The notes under the pieces: model-generated
What the model was told of the DNA's origin: nothing
Database searches by the model: none
Seen by the model: only the letters and a program-made list of their open reading frames with translations
In this document: piece by piece, positions 1 through 8,346 of the stretch
How the letters are laid out: each line of letters opens with the position of its first letter
Position numbering within the stretch: the first letter of the stretch is position 1
Translations under genes and position numbers: made by a program
Assembly: GCA_002840975.1 (NCBI GenBank)
Contig: PHDN01000019.1
Location: forward strand, 1 to 64,000
DNA from: Bacteroidetes bacterium HGW-Bacteroidetes-16
GTDB taxonomy: Bacteria; Bacteroidota; Bacteroidia; Bacteroidales; F082
Length of the DNA: 64,000 nt
Direction: 5' to 3'

Positions 1-431
1 AAGACGAGGAATGGTATAACATGGCGCGGCGAACGATGGAGTGCACCAAGCTCATGATGAGCATCAAGTTTTACTCCATTTTGCAATGTTATGGGGAAGA
101 GGTGTTTGCACAATCGGTCGATTGTTTGTTTGACCTTGGTAAAGAATTGGCTGTAAAAATAAAGCAACGGGAGAATTTTGAGTTGGCCCTTGAACCTCAG
201 TCAAATATTGTTTGTTTTCGTTTTATAAAGCCCGGTTTTTCAAATGATGAGTTAAATTTGATGAATAGCAACATCCGAAAAGCGATACTCGAAAAAGGTG
301 AGTTTTATATCGTGCAAACGGCATTGAATGACCTTGTTTACCTGCGGACAACCCTGATGAACCCGCAGACGGATGGTGGTGATTTGGAAGAACTTCTGGA
401 TGAGATTGAAAGGATTGGCAATGGAAATTAA
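1..431 (+). CDS. C-terminal part of a group II pyridoxal-phosphate decarboxylase (cut by window edge)
   Basis: The reading frame is open from base 3 through the left edge, so the first ATG at 21 is internal and only about 143 C-terminal residues are present. The segment opens with DEEWYNMARRTMECTKLMM and continues with helices and a 'NIVCFRFIKPG' strand, which is the typical C-terminal small domain of the aromatic-L-amino-acid / diaminobutyrate / glutamate decarboxylase superfamily (cytoplasmic, PLP-dependent removal of CO2 from amino acids). The PLP lysine and substrate pocket lie outside the window, so the substrate cannot be named. It ends with an acidic tail (GDLEELLDEIERIG) common in this family. 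It converges on the long minus-strand uvrA-like gene, separated by a 280-bp stretch containing a strong hairpin. Confidence 0.8.
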   Translation, partial: DEEWYNMARRTMECTKLMMSIKFYSILQCYGEEVFAQSVDCLFDLGKELAVKIKQRENFELALEPQSNIVCFRFIKPGFSNDELNLMNSNIRKAILEKGEFYIVQTALNDLVYLRTTLMNPQTDGGDLEELLDEIERIGNGN

Positions 432-636
432 CTCTTTTGTTTACACTACTGGCGCGCGAATATTTCGCGTGCCATAAATACAACAATTTGCAAATCAATA
501 AACGGAAGCTGATTCAATTCTGCTAACCGGGCTAAGTTTTGTTTGAGATTTGAGAAAACGGAAGTTGTTACAGGTCAGGGTTATTGGGAAAGGCACGCGT
601 TGGAAAAAAACGCGCGCCAGAGTGAGTGAGGAAACT

Positions 637-668
637 AACCTTTCAGGTTGGAAAAAACCTGAAAGGTT
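637..668. repeat. Perfect 13-bp inverted repeat (hairpin) between convergent genes
   Basis: AACCTTTCAGGTT (637-649) is followed after a 6-nt loop by its exact reverse complement AACCTGAAAGGTT (656-668). It lies 44 bp downstream of the minus-strand uvrA-like stop and about 200 bp downstream of the decarboxylase stop, so it could end either transcript. There is no clean T-run on either side, so it is not a textbook intrinsic terminator; a dispersed intergenic palindrome is an alternative. The rest of 432-711 shows no coding sequence I can support. Confidence 0.6.
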
Positions 669-711
669 GATTCCCAATATCCATTGCAACGCGGCTTTAG
701 CCCGTGGCCCC

Positions 712-3700
712 TTAAATCCCGGAATTCCCACCTTCATATACCACTTCACCGCCCTCGTCACCACCTTCGGGACCCAGCTCGATGATCCAGTCAGCGGAAC
801 GGATGATGTCCAAATTGTGCTCCACAACCAGTACGCTATTTCCGTTGTCGACCAACTGATTAAATACGGCAATCAACTTTTCAACATCCTGCATGTGCAG
901 CCCGGTGGAGGGTTCGTCGAAGATATACAGGCCCGTGCCACTGGTTTCTTTCATCAGCTCATTGGCCAGTTTAAGTCGTTGCGTCTCACCTCCCGATAAG
1001 GTGCTGGTGGATTGCCCGATTTTAATGTAGCCCAATCCGATTTCTTCCAGCATGTTTAATTTGTCCGTTATTTTGGTGTGATGTGCAAAGTAAGGGATGG
1101 CTTTGCTGATTTCAAGATTTAACACCTCATTGATGTTCAGTCCGTTGAAATGGATATCCAGGATTTCCTTTTTATAGCGGCTGCCAAGACATGTTTCGCA
1201 GTTCACCCATACGTCCGAAAGAAAATCCATACTGACTTTTGTCTGACCCATGCCTTTACAAGGCTCGCAGCGGCCTTCGGAACTATTAAATGAAAAATGC
1301 GCTTTTTTAAGACCCCGATCCTTTGATGTTGGCAGGTTGGCAAATAAATCGCGGATAAGATCAAACAGACCGGTATAAGTGCCAGGTGTACTGATGGGCG
1401 AAGTGCCGATGCGCTGTTGATCAATCACGGAAATGGATTTAAACTGACCGAAAGAAATGTCCTGACAATTGACGGGCCTTCCTGCAAAATATGAATTGCC
1501 AATCACATCAAAAGCCAGAGATGTTTTACCACTTCCTGATACGCCTGTGAGGGCGACAATCCCACCTGAAGGAATGTTTAACGCTATGTTTTTCAGGTTG
1601 TTTGCAGAAGCATTTTTAATCGTGATGCCTGCCTGAAGTGGCCGGATGACCTTTGGTTTCAGTTCCTGAGCCCTATTCAAATACCTTCCCGTTACCGAAT
1701 TGGTGTTGCATTTTATCTCATCTAAATTTCCCTGTGCAATGACCTCGCCACCTCGTTCGCCGGCTCCCGGGCCTAAATCAATGATATGGTCGGCCAGGGA
1801 AATGACTTCCGGGTCGTGTTCTACCATCACCACGGTGTTGCCGTTGTCTTTCAGTCTTTTAAGGGCGTTCATCAGGTTTTGCGTGTCACGAGAATGTAGT
1901 CCCACCGTAGGCTCGTCTAAAATATAGGTCAATCCGCACAAATCAGAAACCATTTGCGTGGCAATTCTTAATCGTTGCGCCTCACCTCCCGAAAGGGTAG
2001 AGGCCATCCGGTCGATAGAAAGGTATCCCAACCCAATATTTTCGAGTATGGTGAGTTTCCCGATGAGTTGAAAAACAATCTGATCGCATCTTTTTAATAG
2101 TTTATCGCTGATTTTATGTCCGATATGTTTAAAATAGGCATTGGCCGATTTGATTGTTTTTGACGAAAGTTGACTGATATTCATGCCGTCGAAGGTAACT
2201 TCCAATACCTGTTTGGTTAAACGACCTCCATGGCAGCGCGGACAGGATTTCTGACTAATAATTGATTTAAAAGCCTCTGCGCGGGTACTTTCACGCTTTA
2301 TTTCAAAGTCTTCGGTGATGTAGTTGGCCATCCCTTTCCATGCGGTTCTCATCCGGTGTGTGCCGGTTCTGTTGCCTCGTTTAAAATTCCATTCCACCTC
2401 ATATTCTTTCTCACCTGTTCCATAAAGTGCTATTTCTTTCGCTTTCGCTGAAAGTTTTGTAAAAGCAACGGAGAAATCAATTTCAGCCACCTCGCCCACT
2501 TTTAGAAGCGTATTAACATGCTGACCATCAATATCCCCAAAATATTTTCCGGGGATTGTTCCATCCATGGCGCCAGCAATGACGGGTTTCTCAGGAGAGG
2601 TAATGAATTTGTCGGGATCTGCAAAAATTTGAATACCAAGTCCTTTGCACTCGGAGCAGGCGGCTTGGGGTTTGTTAAATGAAAACATGGAGGCGGGTTG
2701 GGTTGTATCGGTGCCATCAGGATTCATACCCGCGCGCGAAAACAGCAACCTGTATAAATCATAAATTTCGGTAGCCGTACCAACCGTGGACCTGGGATTC
2801 TTGTGATATCGGCTCTGCCGGATGCCAATGGCAGGAGTAAGACCCGAGCATTGTTCCAGTTCCGGTTTCCTGATTTTGCTCATCATCCGGCGGGCATAAG
2901 TCGACAGGCTTTCTGTAAACCTGTTTCGGCTTTCAGCATAAAGGGTATCGAAGGCCAGGGACGATTTTCCGCTACCTGAAACTCCGGTGATAACAGTAAT
3001 TTTGTTTAATGGAATTTCGATGTCGATGTGTTTGAGGTTGTTTGTGGTAACACCGAAAAATCGTATGTTTTTAGTTCCTGTGGTTTTTTCAACGGGTGGC
3101 AGAAAGGAATTCCCTTTTGATACACGGTTTTTCAGCGCCAATCCGGTATAAGATTGATTGCAATCCAGCAGTTCGTGTGTAGTGCCCTGTTTTACCAAAT
3201 AACCACCACCATCGCCTCCCTCAGGCCCCAAATCAATAATCCAGTCAGCTTGCCCAATCACATCCAAATCATGTTCTATCACGATAACGGTATTGTTGTT
3301 GTTCACTATGCTGTTTAAAGCTTCGAGCAGATACGTGATGTCAGCTTTGTGCAACCCGACTGTTGGCTCGTCAAGAAGATACAGTGTATGCCCTTTGGAA
3401 GTTTTATATAGTTCCGAAGCCAATTTTACCCGTTGTGCTTCACCTCCCGACAGGGTGGTAGACGATTGCCCGAGTTTCAAATAGCCCACATCCAGTTTAA
3501 CAAGTTGATCGAGTATATGGACGATTTTTGCCTGATCTTTAAAAAATTCCAGTGCCTCTTCGATGGAAAGTTCCAGTACCTGAAAGATATTCTTATGGTG
3601 ATAGGTAATTTCTAATGTTTCTTCATTAAATCGCATTCCATTGCAGGCTTCGCATACTATTTCCACATCTCCCAAAAAATGCATGCCCAACTGAATGGTT

Positions 3701-5616
3701 CCGGCTCCCATACAATTTTCGCAACGGCCTCCGGTATTGTTAAAGGAAAATCTGCCCTTTTGATAGCCACGTTCTAATGATTCGGGAAGTGATGCAAACA
3801 AATTGCGTATGTGATCAAACAAATCGGTATAGGTAGCCGGGTTGCTGCGGGGAGTTCTCCCGATAGGCGATTGATCAATTTCAATGATTCGGTTGATGGT
3901 TTTTGTACTTTCAATAGAACGGCAACCCCCATCACGAGTCGGATACTTCAGGTATTTGCCCAGAATTTGATGAACCAAAGTGGATTTACCCGCACCTGAA
4001 ACACCCGTTACCACGTTAAAGGCATTCAGCTTAAAATCAACATCGATGTTTTTGAGGTTGTGTTTAGTTGCTCCTAAAACGTGAATAGTTCCATCACCCG
4101 AACGGGCATTTTTTGGCAGAAGGAAACCTCCTTCCATGGAAATGGTTTGAGCCGTTATAGATTTGGGGTAATCTGACTGGTGTTGAAACAGGTATCCCGG
4201 ATCGCCCTGATAAACTGCTTCCCCACCATTGACACCTGCTTTTGGCCCAATATCAATCAGGTAATCAGCCGATTTAATGGTTTCTTCATCATGCTCCACA
4301 ACGATCAGGGTATTCCCATTGTCGCGCAAAGCTTTTAATACTTTCAGCAACTTGGTATTGTCTCTGGAATGCAACCCGATAGAGGGTTCGTCGAGAATAT
4401 AGAGAATTCCCTGAAGTCCGCTTCCCACCTGTGAAGCCAACCTGATCCGATGCGATTCACCCCCAGAGAGGGTGGTCGATTCGCGACTTAGCGTGAGGTA
4501 GCCCAGGCCCAATAATTGTAGCGTTTCGAGCCGTTTAAAAATAGGATTCAGGATGTTATCAAACACCGCTTTTACAACCATGGTCTCTCCGGTATTTTTT
4601 AAGAAGTTGTGCAGGTTGGTCAGCGAAAGATCGCTTAACTCGCTGATGTTTTTGCCGTTTATAAATACCGAACGGGCTTCTTTTCTCAATCGGCTACCAT
4701 GGCAATGGTCACAGGTAAATGAGGAGGCAAACCTCAGGATATTGTTGTTTCGGTCGCGTTTGAGGATTTCCTCCATGATCGGAATCATTCCTTTGTAATA
4801 GGCTTCTTCACGGGGCCTGGCGGTAATACCCTTCCATTTTAACCGGGATTCAAGTCCATGCTTTCCGAAGAGGATCGTTATTTTGTCGCTACCGAACATG
4901 ATTACCTTTTGTTGCTCCGGTGTGAGGTCCTTCCATGGAATGTCCACTGAAAACCCATGAGCGGCACATACTTTATTCAGTTCGTCCACTTTTACCTGAG
5001 AGTATACGATGTACCCGTTTGGTGTGGTCGGAACCAATGCTCCCTGCCGCAATGAGAGCTGATCATTGGCAATGAGTTTCCCCGGATCAATTTGTTCGGT
5101 AACCCCCAGCCCGTTGCAACTCGGACACGCCCCGTGTTTCGAATTAAACGAAAAAAGGCTGGATTGAATTTTAGGTAGGTCAACCCCGCAATGCGGACAA
5201 CCTGCGGATGATGTATCTTCAATTGCCGTGAGACAATGAGAACAAACTACCTTACCCAGACGTGCATACAACAACCGGAGGTAGTCATAGATGCCCGACA
5301 TAGTTCCTGCTGTCGACCTGGGATTGGCGGTGGTTGTTTTTTGATTGATGGCAAGAGCTGCTTGCAAACCATTGATTTCCTTTACGTTTGGCTTTTCAAG
5401 TTTTCCCAGGTACTGCCGCGAATAAGTCGAAAATGATTCAAGAAACCGCCGCTGACTTTCTTTAAAAATAACGTTGTAGGCCAGGGTTGATTTTCCTGAA
5501 CCCGATACACCGGTAATAACGGTGAGTGAATGATGAGGAATGGTAACATCAACATGTTTTAGGTTGTTCTCCGAAGCGTCCAGAACTTGTAAAGTATCCT
5601 TTTCTATATTCATCAT
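712..5616 (-). CDS. uvrA: Tandem (double-length) UvrA2-like ABC ATPase
   Basis: This 1634-residue protein is two UvrA-like halves fused head to tail; single UvrA proteins are about 750-950 residues. Four Walker A motifs are visible: GVSGSGKS (about residue 36), GVSGAGKS (about 540), GVSGSGKS (about 875) and GVSGSGKT (about 1355). Each has its LSGGE signature (LSGGES, LSGGEA, LSGGEA, LSGGET) and a DEP Walker B followed by the UvrA-type GLH. Zinc-finger pairs occur in each half (CSHC/CPHC, CPSC, CDHC, CENC/CEAC, CSEC, CPRC, CEPC/CETC). In both halves the segment that forms the UvrB-binding domain in UvrA1 is absent: the first CPHC runs almost directly into the SLFSFN strand. This places it with UvrA2-type proteins, DNA-binding ATPases often linked to drug or DNA-damage tolerance, not with the NER subunit that loads UvrB. 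The start is the first of two ATGs (5616, 5613), preceded by an in-frame TTG. It is transcribed alone, divergent from the cytochrome operon. Confidence 0.88.
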   Translation of the reverse strand: MMNIEKDTLQVLDASENNLKHVDVTIPHHSLTVITGVSGSGKSTLAYNVIFKESQRRFLESFSTYSRQYLGKLEKPNVKEINGLQAALAINQKTTTANPRSTAGTMSGIYDYLRLLYARLGKVVCSHCLTAIEDTSSAGCPHCGVDLPKIQSSLFSFNSKHGACPSCNGLGVTEQIDPGKLIANDQLSLRQGALVPTTPNGYIVYSQVKVDELNKVCAAHGFSVDIPWKDLTPEQQKVIMFGSDKITILFGKHGLESRLKWKGITARPREEAYYKGMIPIMEEILKRDRNNNILRFASSFTCDHCHGSRLRKEARSVFINGKNISELSDLSLTNLHNFLKNTGETMVVKAVFDNILNPIFKRLETLQLLGLGYLTLSRESTTLSGGESHRIRLASQVGSGLQGILYILDEPSIGLHSRDNTKLLKVLKALRDNGNTLIVVEHDEETIKSADYLIDIGPKAGVNGGEAVYQGDPGYLFQHQSDYPKSITAQTISMEGGFLLPKNARSGDGTIHVLGATKHNLKNIDVDFKLNAFNVVTGVSGAGKSTLVHQILGKYLKYPTRDGGCRSIESTKTINRIIEIDQSPIGRTPRSNPATYTDLFDHIRNLFASLPESLERGYQKGRFSFNNTGGRCENCMGAGTIQLGMHFLGDVEIVCEACNGMRFNEETLEITYHHKNIFQVLELSIEEALEFFKDQAKIVHILDQLVKLDVGYLKLGQSSTTLSGGEAQRVKLASELYKTSKGHTLYLLDEPTVGLHKADITYLLEALNSIVNNNNTVIVIEHDLDVIGQADWIIDLGPEGGDGGGYLVKQGTTHELLDCNQSYTGLALKNRVSKGNSFLPPVEKTTGTKNIRFFGVTTNNLKHIDIEIPLNKITVITGVSGSGKSSLAFDTLYAESRNRFTESLSTYARRMMSKIRKPELEQCSGLTPAIGIRQSRYHKNPRSTVGTATEIYDLYRLLFSRAGMNPDGTDTTQPASMFSFNKPQAACSECKGLGIQIFADPDKFITSPEKPVIAGAMDGTIPGKYFGDIDGQHVNTLLKVGEVAEIDFSVAFTKLSAKAKEIALYGTGEKEYEVEWNFKRGNRTGTHRMRTAWKGMANYITEDFEIKRESTRAEAFKSIISQKSCPRCHGGRLTKQVLEVTFDGMNISQLSSKTIKSANAYFKHIGHKISDKLLKRCDQIVFQLIGKLTILENIGLGYLSIDRMASTLSGGEAQRLRIATQMVSDLCGLTYILDEPTVGLHSRDTQNLMNALKRLKDNGNTVVMVEHDPEVISLADHIIDLGPGAGERGGEVIAQGNLDEIKCNTNSVTGRYLNRAQELKPKVIRPLQAGITIKNASANNLKNIALNIPSGGIVALTGVSGSGKTSLAFDVIGNSYFAGRPVNCQDISFGQFKSISVIDQQRIGTSPISTPGTYTGLFDLIRDLFANLPTSKDRGLKKAHFSFNSSEGRCEPCKGMGQTKVSMDFLSDVWVNCETCLGSRYKKEILDIHFNGLNINEVLNLEISKAIPYFAHHTKITDKLNMLEEIGLGYIKIGQSTSTLSGGETQRLKLANELMKETSGTGLYIFDEPSTGLHMQDVEKLIAVFNQLVDNGNSVLVVEHNLDIIRSADWIIELGPEGGDEGGEVVYEGGNSGI

Positions 5617-6095
5617 CAATTATCTCAATTTTTATTCACACCCTAATCTATTGCGTTGATATTCTTGCCCTTTCAACAATCTTCAGATTCATAGATCAGG
5701 ATTGCGAAAATAGTTGATTATTGCGGTTGTCGATTGAAGGGTTGCCGAAAAACCTCAAAGTTAGTCCGATTAACACAAACTAATAGAGAGAGCTTCACAG
5801 TTTGAAGTATAAGCCTATCGAATCCTTATTGATTTTAACAACGCTTTTTCGATTTTCAGAGTGCTTAATTGTCTCTCCGGTAAAAACCTGCTCAATTTAG
5901 AATAAATACAAATAAAAATTTTGAACGTGATTAATACGTTGAAAATTAAATGGATGAAGCAATGTTCAGATTCGATCTATTTCCTGTTCTGTATGGAAGA
6001 ACAATATTTTTTATTGATTTTTATCATATTTTTGAAATATGCAATCTGTTGTTTTCGTTTTAAATTTATTTTTGCACTTAAATACCTAAATACTA
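5617..6095. other. Divergent intergenic region between uvrA-like gene and redox operon
   Basis: This 479-bp AT-rich stretch must hold the promoters of the minus-strand UvrA-like gene and of the plus-strand redox operon. A TATTTTTG matching the Bacteroidetes -7 consensus TAnnTTTG lies at 6067-6074, 21 bp before the operon's first ATG. The nearest upstream TTG (6049-6051) is spaced only 15 bp away, shorter than the usual 19-21, so the promoter call is weak. I see no convincing gene, RNA or repeat in the remainder; the plus-strand open frame beginning at 5921 is A/T-rich, overlaps the real gene in another frame and looks non-coding. Confidence 0.4.
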
Positions 6096-6965
6096 ATGAG
6101 TGTTGCTGTTCACCGGATCTACCTTGCTGTTTTATCCTTAATTGTAATACTTACTACTTGTGCCATAGGCTATTATGGGTTTACCTATTATCAATTGCCT
6201 ATCGAAGAACGCTTCTTTAACGATGGCCACGAACTCCTAAAACCAAGTGGCGACTTTGGTCATGGTTTTGGTATTTTAGGTACCTTGTTCATGATCATCG
6301 GGGTATTTATCTACATGGCCCGTAAGCGGTTTCGATCGTGGTCGAGGTTGGGCAAACTCAAGTATTGGCTCGAATTTCATATTTTCCTGTGTACACTGGG
6401 CCCCATCCTGGTTTTGTTTCATACTTCAATGAAATTTGGCGGACTGGTTTCCGTCAGTTTTTGGAGCATGGTAGCCGTGTTCCTGAGTGGAGTCATCGGC
6501 CGGTTTATTTATATTCAGATTCCACGTACCATCGAAGGCCGGGAATTGACTTTAAGTGAGGTCAGAAGTCAAAAGCAGGATTTGGGCGTCGTGCTCAAAC
6601 AGGGGTATTCCCTTGACGAAACCAGCCTCAACCACATCATCGATTTTACCAGAAAAAAGATTGAAATATATCATAAAAATTTGATTGTCAGAATTATAGT
6701 TAAGTATCGGAACGACCTTAGGGCCATCAGCAATGTAAAAGATGTTTTAAAGAAGAACAATTTTACTAAACCGCAAAAACGTGCGGTGATGCAACTGATT
6801 CAAGGCGAAATTTCGATCAACCGAAAAATTGAACGCCTTACCACCATGCAAAATCTGTTTAAATACTGGCATGTGGTACACTTACCCTTCGCATTCGTTA
6901 TGCTTATCATTATGATCATTCATGTGGTGGTAACGCTCACATTTGGATACCGTTGGATTTTTTAA
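6096..6965 (+). CDS. Bis-haem b-type cytochrome, integral membrane subunit
   Basis: The 289-residue protein has about five membrane helices (roughly residues 8-29, 55-75, 90-111, 115-140, 262-285) and a long soluble segment (about 145-258). Two helices each carry two histidines 14 residues apart: H95/H109 in the third helix and H262/H276 in the last. That spacing is the classic arrangement for two stacked b-type haems held between a helix pair, as in ferric-reductase-like and related cytochromes b. H56 and H259 are further candidates. I do not recognise a named family. It is first in an operon with a ferredoxin-flavin reductase (18-bp gap), two multihaem cytochromes and a barrel protein, so a role as the transmembrane electron step linking the cytoplasmic or quinone side with periplasmic cytochromes is the natural inference. 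Confidence 0.72.
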   Translation: MSVAVHRIYLAVLSLIVILTTCAIGYYGFTYYQLPIEERFFNDGHELLKPSGDFGHGFGILGTLFMIIGVFIYMARKRFRSWSRLGKLKYWLEFHIFLCTLGPILVLFHTSMKFGGLVSVSFWSMVAVFLSGVIGRFIYIQIPRTIEGRELTLSEVRSQKQDLGVVLKQGYSLDETSLNHIIDFTRKKIEIYHKNLIVRIIVKYRNDLRAISNVKDVLKKNNFTKPQKRAVMQLIQGEISINRKIERLTTMQNLFKYWHVVHLPFAFVMLIIMIIHVVVTLTFGYRWIF

Positions 6966-6983
6966 TTATAGCATCATTTAATA

Positions 6984-8318
6984 ATGGAATTGATCATTGA
7001 GCAAATAGTGGTGTATTCTGTAGTCATCGTTTTCTGCCTTGTGGTGGTGATCCTATACCTGAGATCACAAAAAATGAAATCGAATATCGTCGAAGAAAAA
7101 ATAGCCCAGGCCAAAATTGACGGATTGTATGAGCCTGTATCCCTGCATCCTGTGGTTGATTTTGGCAGTTGTATTGCCACAGGTGCCTGTATTCAGGCTT
7201 GTCCTGAAAAAGATATTCTGGGCATCAGAAATGGCAAGGCAACCACCATCAATGCATCACATTGTATTGGCCACGGGGCTTGCTTTCATGCCTGTCCTAC
7301 GGAAGCGATCAGTCTCCATATAGGTACCGAAAAACGTGGTGTCGAGCTGCCACATGTCAGTCAGGAGTTCGAAACCAATATTCACGGAATTTATATAGCA
7401 GGCGAGCTTGGCGGAATGGGGCTTATTAAAAATGCGGTTGAACAAGGAAAGCAAGCTGTTGAAAATATTGCCAAATCACTTAAATCATCCAGGCAATCTG
7501 CCGAGTATGATCTGATCGTCGTGGGAGCTGGTCCTGCCGGGATATCGGCCACACTAACAGCCAAAAAGCATGATTTAAAGTGCCTTACTCTGGAACAGGA
7601 TACCCTGGGTGGAACAGTATTTACTTTTCCGCGATCGAAAATTGTAATGACTTCTGCCATGGACCTGCCATTGCATGGCAAAGTAAAACTATTCGAAACC
7701 AGCAAAACCGAGCTGCTTGGTTTGTGGCAAACCGTTTTAAAAAATAACAACATCACGATTCGGGAAAACTCGAAAATTGAATCCATCGAAAGAGTAGATG
7801 GCTTTTTTAGGGTTGGGACAAAATCAGGAGAACATTTTAACACTCGAGCTGTTTTATTGGCTATTGGACGTCGTGGCACTCCCCGAAAGCTCAATGTCCC
7901 GGGTGAGGATCTTGAAAAAGTAGCTTACCGTTTGCTTGAGCCTGAAGATATTCAAGGTAAAAATATAATCGTCGTCGGGGGCGGTGATTCGGCGGTGGAA
8001 TCGGCTTTGCTGCTGGCCGCCAATAACAAGGTGATTTTATCTTATCGTGGCGAAACTTTTGGAAGGATCAAGCCAAGAAACGGAGTCAGTGTCCGGGAGG
8101 CAGTGGAAAAAGGAATCCTTGATTTACGTTTCAATACCAATCTCACCTCTATCACTAAGGAAGAGGTTGTGATCAGAGTTGGAAGCGATGGCGAATCTAC
8201 GACCATAAAAAATGACCTGACCTATATTTTTGCTGGAGGTGAGTTGCCAACCCAATTTCTTGAAAAAGTGGGAATTAATATTACCAAAAAATTTGGAGAA
8301 GCGATTTTAAAGCACTAA
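6984..8318 (+). CDS. Membrane-anchored ferredoxin / flavin-dependent pyridine-nucleotide reductase fusion
   Basis: The 444-residue protein has an N-terminal membrane helix (about 5-26), a ferredoxin-like domain (about 55-110) and a two-dinucleotide-fold reductase of the thioredoxin-reductase/YpdA type with GAGPAG (181-186, FAD) and VGGGDSAVES (331-340, NAD(P)). Two departures stand out. Each ferredoxin motif keeps only three cysteines (C63, C69, C73 and C94, C100, C104): the usual second cysteine of CxxCxxCxxxCP is Thr66 in one and His97 in the other. Also, the FAD-binding segment that normally ends such reductases (T-x-I-x-GIYIAGE followed by a KNAVEQG helix, about 131-160) precedes GAGPAG here, and the protein stops where that segment would begin. 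No redox-active CxxC of thioredoxin reductase is present. It probably moves electrons between NAD(P)H and the neighbouring cytochrome b. Direction is unknown. Confidence 0.8.
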   Translation: MELIIEQIVVYSVVIVFCLVVVILYLRSQKMKSNIVEEKIAQAKIDGLYEPVSLHPVVDFGSCIATGACIQACPEKDILGIRNGKATTINASHCIGHGACFHACPTEAISLHIGTEKRGVELPHVSQEFETNIHGIYIAGELGGMGLIKNAVEQGKQAVENIAKSLKSSRQSAEYDLIVVGAGPAGISATLTAKKHDLKCLTLEQDTLGGTVFTFPRSKIVMTSAMDLPLHGKVKLFETSKTELLGLWQTVLKNNNITIRENSKIESIERVDGFFRVGTKSGEHFNTRAVLLAIGRRGTPRKLNVPGEDLEKVAYRLLEPEDIQGKNIIVVGGGDSAVESALLLAANNKVILSYRGETFGRIKPRNGVSVREAVEKGILDLRFNTNLTSITKEEVVIRVGSDGESTTIKNDLTYIFAGGELPTQFLEKVGINITKKFGEAILKH

Positions 8319-8346
8319 TTTAGTAGCCATTTTGATATAAAAAAAT

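Noticed and set aside
681-707. Sequence around GCGGCTTTAGCCCG resembling a dispersed Bacteroidetes intergenic element
   Set aside because: The palindrome is imperfect (4-bp core) and a single occurrence in this window does not support a repeat call.
550-999. Open plus-strand frame of 149 codons overlapping the end of the uvrA-like gene
   Set aside because: It lies antisense to a well-supported ATPase C-terminus, has no homology-like motif and no ribosome site.
5921-6220. Plus-strand frame of 99 codons before and inside the cytochrome b gene
   Set aside because: It is A/T-rich, overlaps the cytochrome b gene in another frame and would contain its promoter.
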